Shown: positions 61,793 to 64,000 of the stretch, piece by piece
Numbering within the stretch: position 1 is the stretch's first letter
Layout of the letters: the number at the start of each line of letters is the position of its first letter
Assembly (NCBI GenBank): GCA_964503965.1
Contig: CAZDCK010000005.1
Location: 53,456 to 117,455, forward strand
Source: Eutrophocola sp964503965
GTDB lineage: Bacteria > Pseudomonadota > Gammaproteobacteria > Pseudomonadales > Pseudohongiellaceae
Length of the DNA stretch: 64,000 nt
Direction of reading: 5' to 3'
Notes under the pieces: generated by a model
The model's input: only the letters and a program-made list of their open reading frames with translations
Told to the model about the DNA's origin: nothing
Databases searched by the model: none
Translations under genes and position numbers: made by a program

Positions 61793-63181
61793 TTACGATG
61801 CTGCATTGGCTTCCGCGCGACGGGCAATAATACCTGTCGCCTGCTCTTCCATTATCTGAATGATATTGTCACTCCGTGATTTCACGATTGTGTGGAAGAG
61901 AATAGTCGGAATAGCAACCACAATACCCAGTACTGTAGTTACCAGAGCACCGGAAATACCACCGGCCATAATCTGGGGGTCACCAGTACCAAACAGGGTA
62001 ATGGCCTGGAACACAGTGATCATACCGGTAACTGTACCCAGCAGACCGCCCAGAGGCGCAACTGTGGCAATAATCTTGAGAAGCGTCTGGAAGCGTTCCA
62101 GTTTTGGCGTTTCAAGCAGAATGGCTTCACCGAGTTTCAGCTCCAGAGTCTCAATATCCATGTTCTTATCGGTTTCATAGACAGACAGCACACGGCCCAG
62201 CGGATTGTTCTTGGTAGGACGGTCGCTGTTTTTCAGCTGACGCTTCACTTTTGCATTGATGAAAGACAGAGTAATCATCCTTTCAACTGCCAGCAGTGTC
62301 GCGAACAGGCCAACGAAAATGATGATCTGACCAATAGTCCGGCCCTGCTCCCAGTATCTTTCACGGAATGAAGGTGAGCTGATCAGGGCTGCCAGGTAAG
62401 AACCACCAAAAGGACCAGTGGGGTCGATACCAACCATGGTGAAACCACTTGTAGCAGCCTGAATATTTGCCGCTGTTTCTGTGTAATCACCAGGCTGGCT
62501 GGGCAGTATGCTCAAACGCTTGGTGTTTGCGTCGAACTCAAGGTACTGCCCACCGGAGACAATATTATATGAGCCGATACGAACAACTTCCTGTTCGCCC
62601 TGCGTGCCATCAGGCTGAGCAACAGAGGCAGTGAACTTGCTAACATTGCCTGATTCGGTCATTTCCTGAAGCAGGTAGAACCAGAGGCGCTCAAGCTGTT
62701 CAATAGTAGGCAGCTGTGACTCACTGGCCATAATGCCAGCAAGTTCTGTCAGTGTTTCTTCACGACCCGGGAACTGTGCTGAAACCAGAGACGCTTCGAA
62801 CTGGCTGCGGGTATCACCAACAACACCGGCGATAGTACCGAACAGCTCATCCAGGTCACCGAGACGTTCCTGCAGGGTTTCAAAGCGCTGGGCCTTGATA
62901 ATTTCATTTTCGTTATAGGTGTTTTCCAGATCTACGGAAATCCTTTCTTCTGCAGCTTCCCTTTCCAGCATTTCATTGAGCAGCGCCTCACGCTGGTTCA
63001 CATTCTGCTGGAACTGCTGCATACGTTGACGGTGCTCCTCAGTCTCATTCAGACGAGCCTCTTCAACGAGGTCAAGCAGATCATCAAGATTAGCTGCCTG
63101 CTGCTGGGCGAATGAAATCGAAGCAGAAAGACAAAGAATAGATGTCGTCACTGTTTTAGTAATAATCTTTGCAAATTTCAT
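61793..63181 (-). CDS. TtpC-like long MotA/TolQ/ExbB protein
   Basis: 462 aa. A signal peptide (about 1-25, SFA-QQ) and an extended periplasmic coiled-coil region (about 28-150, rich in E, Q, R and L) come first, followed by an Ig-like/beta stretch and a C-terminal ExbB-type channel (about 280-450: LGGLLGTVTGMITVFQAITL, AGGISGALVTTVLGIVVAIP). This is the architecture of TtpC, which Vibrio TonB2 systems need in addition to ExbB2/ExbD2. It lies between DUF3450 and ExbB. Confidence 0.9.
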   Translation of the reverse strand: MKFAKIITKTVTTSILCLSASISFAQQQAANLDDLLDLVEEARLNETEEHRQRMQQFQQNVNQREALLNEMLEREAAEERISVDLENTYNENEIIKAQRFETLQERLGDLDELFGTIAGVVGDTRSQFEASLVSAQFPGREETLTELAGIMASESQLPTIEQLERLWFYLLQEMTESGNVSKFTASVAQPDGTQGEQEVVRIGSYNIVSGGQYLEFDANTKRLSILPSQPGDYTETAANIQAATSGFTMVGIDPTGPFGGSYLAALISSPSFRERYWEQGRTIGQIIIFVGLFATLLAVERMITLSFINAKVKRQLKNSDRPTKNNPLGRVLSVYETDKNMDIETLELKLGEAILLETPKLERFQTLLKIIATVAPLGGLLGTVTGMITVFQAITLFGTGDPQIMAGGISGALVTTVLGIVVAIPTILFHTIVKSRSDNIIQIMEEQATGIIARRAEANAAS

Positions 63182-63187
63182 TGGTGC

Positions 63188-63982
63188 TTACTCCGGCGCG
63201 GCAATTGGTAATTCAAGAATTTCAGTACTGGCCAGGTTCTGAGCCATCCTGATAGCGTTGGCAACTGGACGCCTGTAGGCATCTTCCAGGGTTACCCAGC
63301 TGTTCGACTCTTTATCCCAGACACCTGTCTGAGTCTGGTCACTGGTCTGATAGATCAGGGCAATACGGCCAACACGCAGGATATCAACATCACGCTCTAC
63401 ACCACCGATCTCCAGTGAGTCTGTGTAATGCTGCATGGCCCTGCCATAGTTGATTTCCTGCTGGTAAGCAGCAAGAACAAGGCGAAACTTTTCTGCTACG
63501 TTTACGCTTGAGTCATCAAACGTGTCACGAATCAGGTCAAGACGCTGTTGTCTCTCATCAAGCAGAAATGGCAGATCAAGCTCAACAAACTGCTCAAGCG
63601 CAACCATCATACGTTCCATCAGTGGTGGAACCTGTCTCTGTAGAGCGGCGGCATCTTCAATTGACGCATCGTACTCGGCAATGGTGGCTTCCTGCTGGGC
63701 AATCGTGCGGCGGTAACTGGCGTTATACACTTCCAGACCTTCAACACGCTTGGCAGCTTCACCGTATTCCTGAACCAGTTCGTCAGCTTCGTCAGAAAGC
63801 TGATTGATCCTGACCTGGGCTTCAGCAGCGGCTGCAATGGCTTCGCCTGCAGCGGAATTGGCCCTGTCGATAATACTGGTATCAACGGTGGAGTTCTGTG
63901 CAGATGCCGAGCCGACACCCAGCACTACAGGCAACATTAATAAAGGAACAAGAATCCTTTGCTTGAAACGATGGTAGTTCAT
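63188..63982 (-). CDS. DUF3450 periplasmic coiled-coil protein of the TonB2-type cluster
   Basis: 264 aa from the ATG at 63982 (a GTG at 63994 would add four residues; GGGA lies six bases before the ATG). Signal peptide (about 1-28, ASA-QN), a long helical coiled coil (about 40-145), and a DUF3450 C-terminal domain with NYGRAMQHYTDSLEIGG, VGRIALIYQTSDQTQTGVWD. The family sits at the head of TonB2/TtpC operons; its role is unproven but probably stabilises the periplasmic part of TtpC. The promoter lies outside the window. Confidence 0.88.
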   Translation of the reverse strand: MNYHRFKQRILVPLLMLPVVLGVGSASAQNSTVDTSIIDRANSAAGEAIAAAAEAQVRINQLSDEADELVQEYGEAAKRVEGLEVYNASYRRTIAQQEATIAEYDASIEDAAALQRQVPPLMERMMVALEQFVELDLPFLLDERQQRLDLIRDTFDDSSVNVAEKFRLVLAAYQQEINYGRAMQHYTDSLEIGGVERDVDILRVGRIALIYQTSDQTQTGVWDKESNSWVTLEDAYRRPVANAIRMAQNLASTEILELPIAAPE

Positions 63983-64000
63983 GTGTAGTCCCACTTGTTT

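Noticed and set aside
61222..63181. Two ExbB-like genes as a recent tandem duplication
   Set aside because: They differ in architecture (176 aa versus 462 aa with a coiled-coil periplasmic part), which is the established ExbB2 plus TtpC arrangement.
1..64000. Search for prophage, insertion sequences, CRISPR arrays, toxin-antitoxin or defence genes
   Set aside because: No transposase, integrase, Cas, restriction or phage-like protein and no spaced repeat array was seen; the window reads as core chromosome.

Overview
The window looks like ordinary chromosome from a gammaproteobacterium, probably marine or aquatic. That guess rests on the truA-fimV-asd-leuDC neighbourhood, a Vibrio-type TonB2/TtpC energy-transduction cluster, a MoxR/DUF58/Bat cluster, a monomeric isocitrate dehydrogenase and a periplasmic PQQ/cytochrome c protein. 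I cannot fix the genus. No rRNA, tRNA, CRISPR array, insertion sequence or prophage was seen. One run of exactly 100 N, flanked by a 55-bp duplicate, shows that this is a scaffolded draft assembly.

Layout. 1-498 is the tail of a DAHP synthase. 564-3907 (minus) encodes two secreted c-type heme proteins, one a PQQ-type beta-propeller. 4023-9169 (minus) holds an MscS-type channel, topA and ilvE. tatD (plus) is followed by a broken M15 peptidase and a convergent glutaredoxin-like gene. 11603-18763 (plus) is a tight MoxR-DUF58-DUF4381-BatA-BatB/C-BatD operon, followed by gdhA. 20240-21768 (minus) holds hsp20 behind a heat-shock-type promoter and three small genes. A PAP2 phosphatase gene follows, preceded by a heptanucleotide repeat.

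22640-44080 is a 21-kb stretch entirely on the minus strand. Read in the direction of transcription it is prmB, aroC, leuC, leuD, asd, fimV, truA, trpF, trpB, trpA, accD, folC, a SPOR gene, cvpA, purF, and then a second MoxR-DUF58-transglutaminase (TgpA) set. It links amino-acid, folate, fatty-acid and purine synthesis. leuB is missing from the place where Pseudomonas has it.

44184-56512 holds mixed housekeeping genes: folE, two alpha/beta hydrolases, sixA, a DUF4389 gene, gpsA, cysE, a secreted VOC protein, a secreted endostatin/lectin-like protein, argS, icd and a frameshifted methyltransferase. After the scaffold gap come htpG (clear sigma-32 promoter) and a six-gene TonB2-type operon: DUF3450, TtpC-like, ExbB, ExbD, TonB, TPR.

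The most useful anomalies are two probably inactivated or misassembled genes (M15 peptidase, methyltransferase), a hydrolase whose only plausible start is CTG in the same frame as cysE, a 7-nt microsatellite upstream of PAP2, degenerate acidic repeats in FimV, two heat-shock promoters, and two parallel MoxR/DUF58 systems 6 kb apart. I did not find a clearly undescribed multi-gene system. The closest candidate is the pair of secreted heme proteins at 564-3907.
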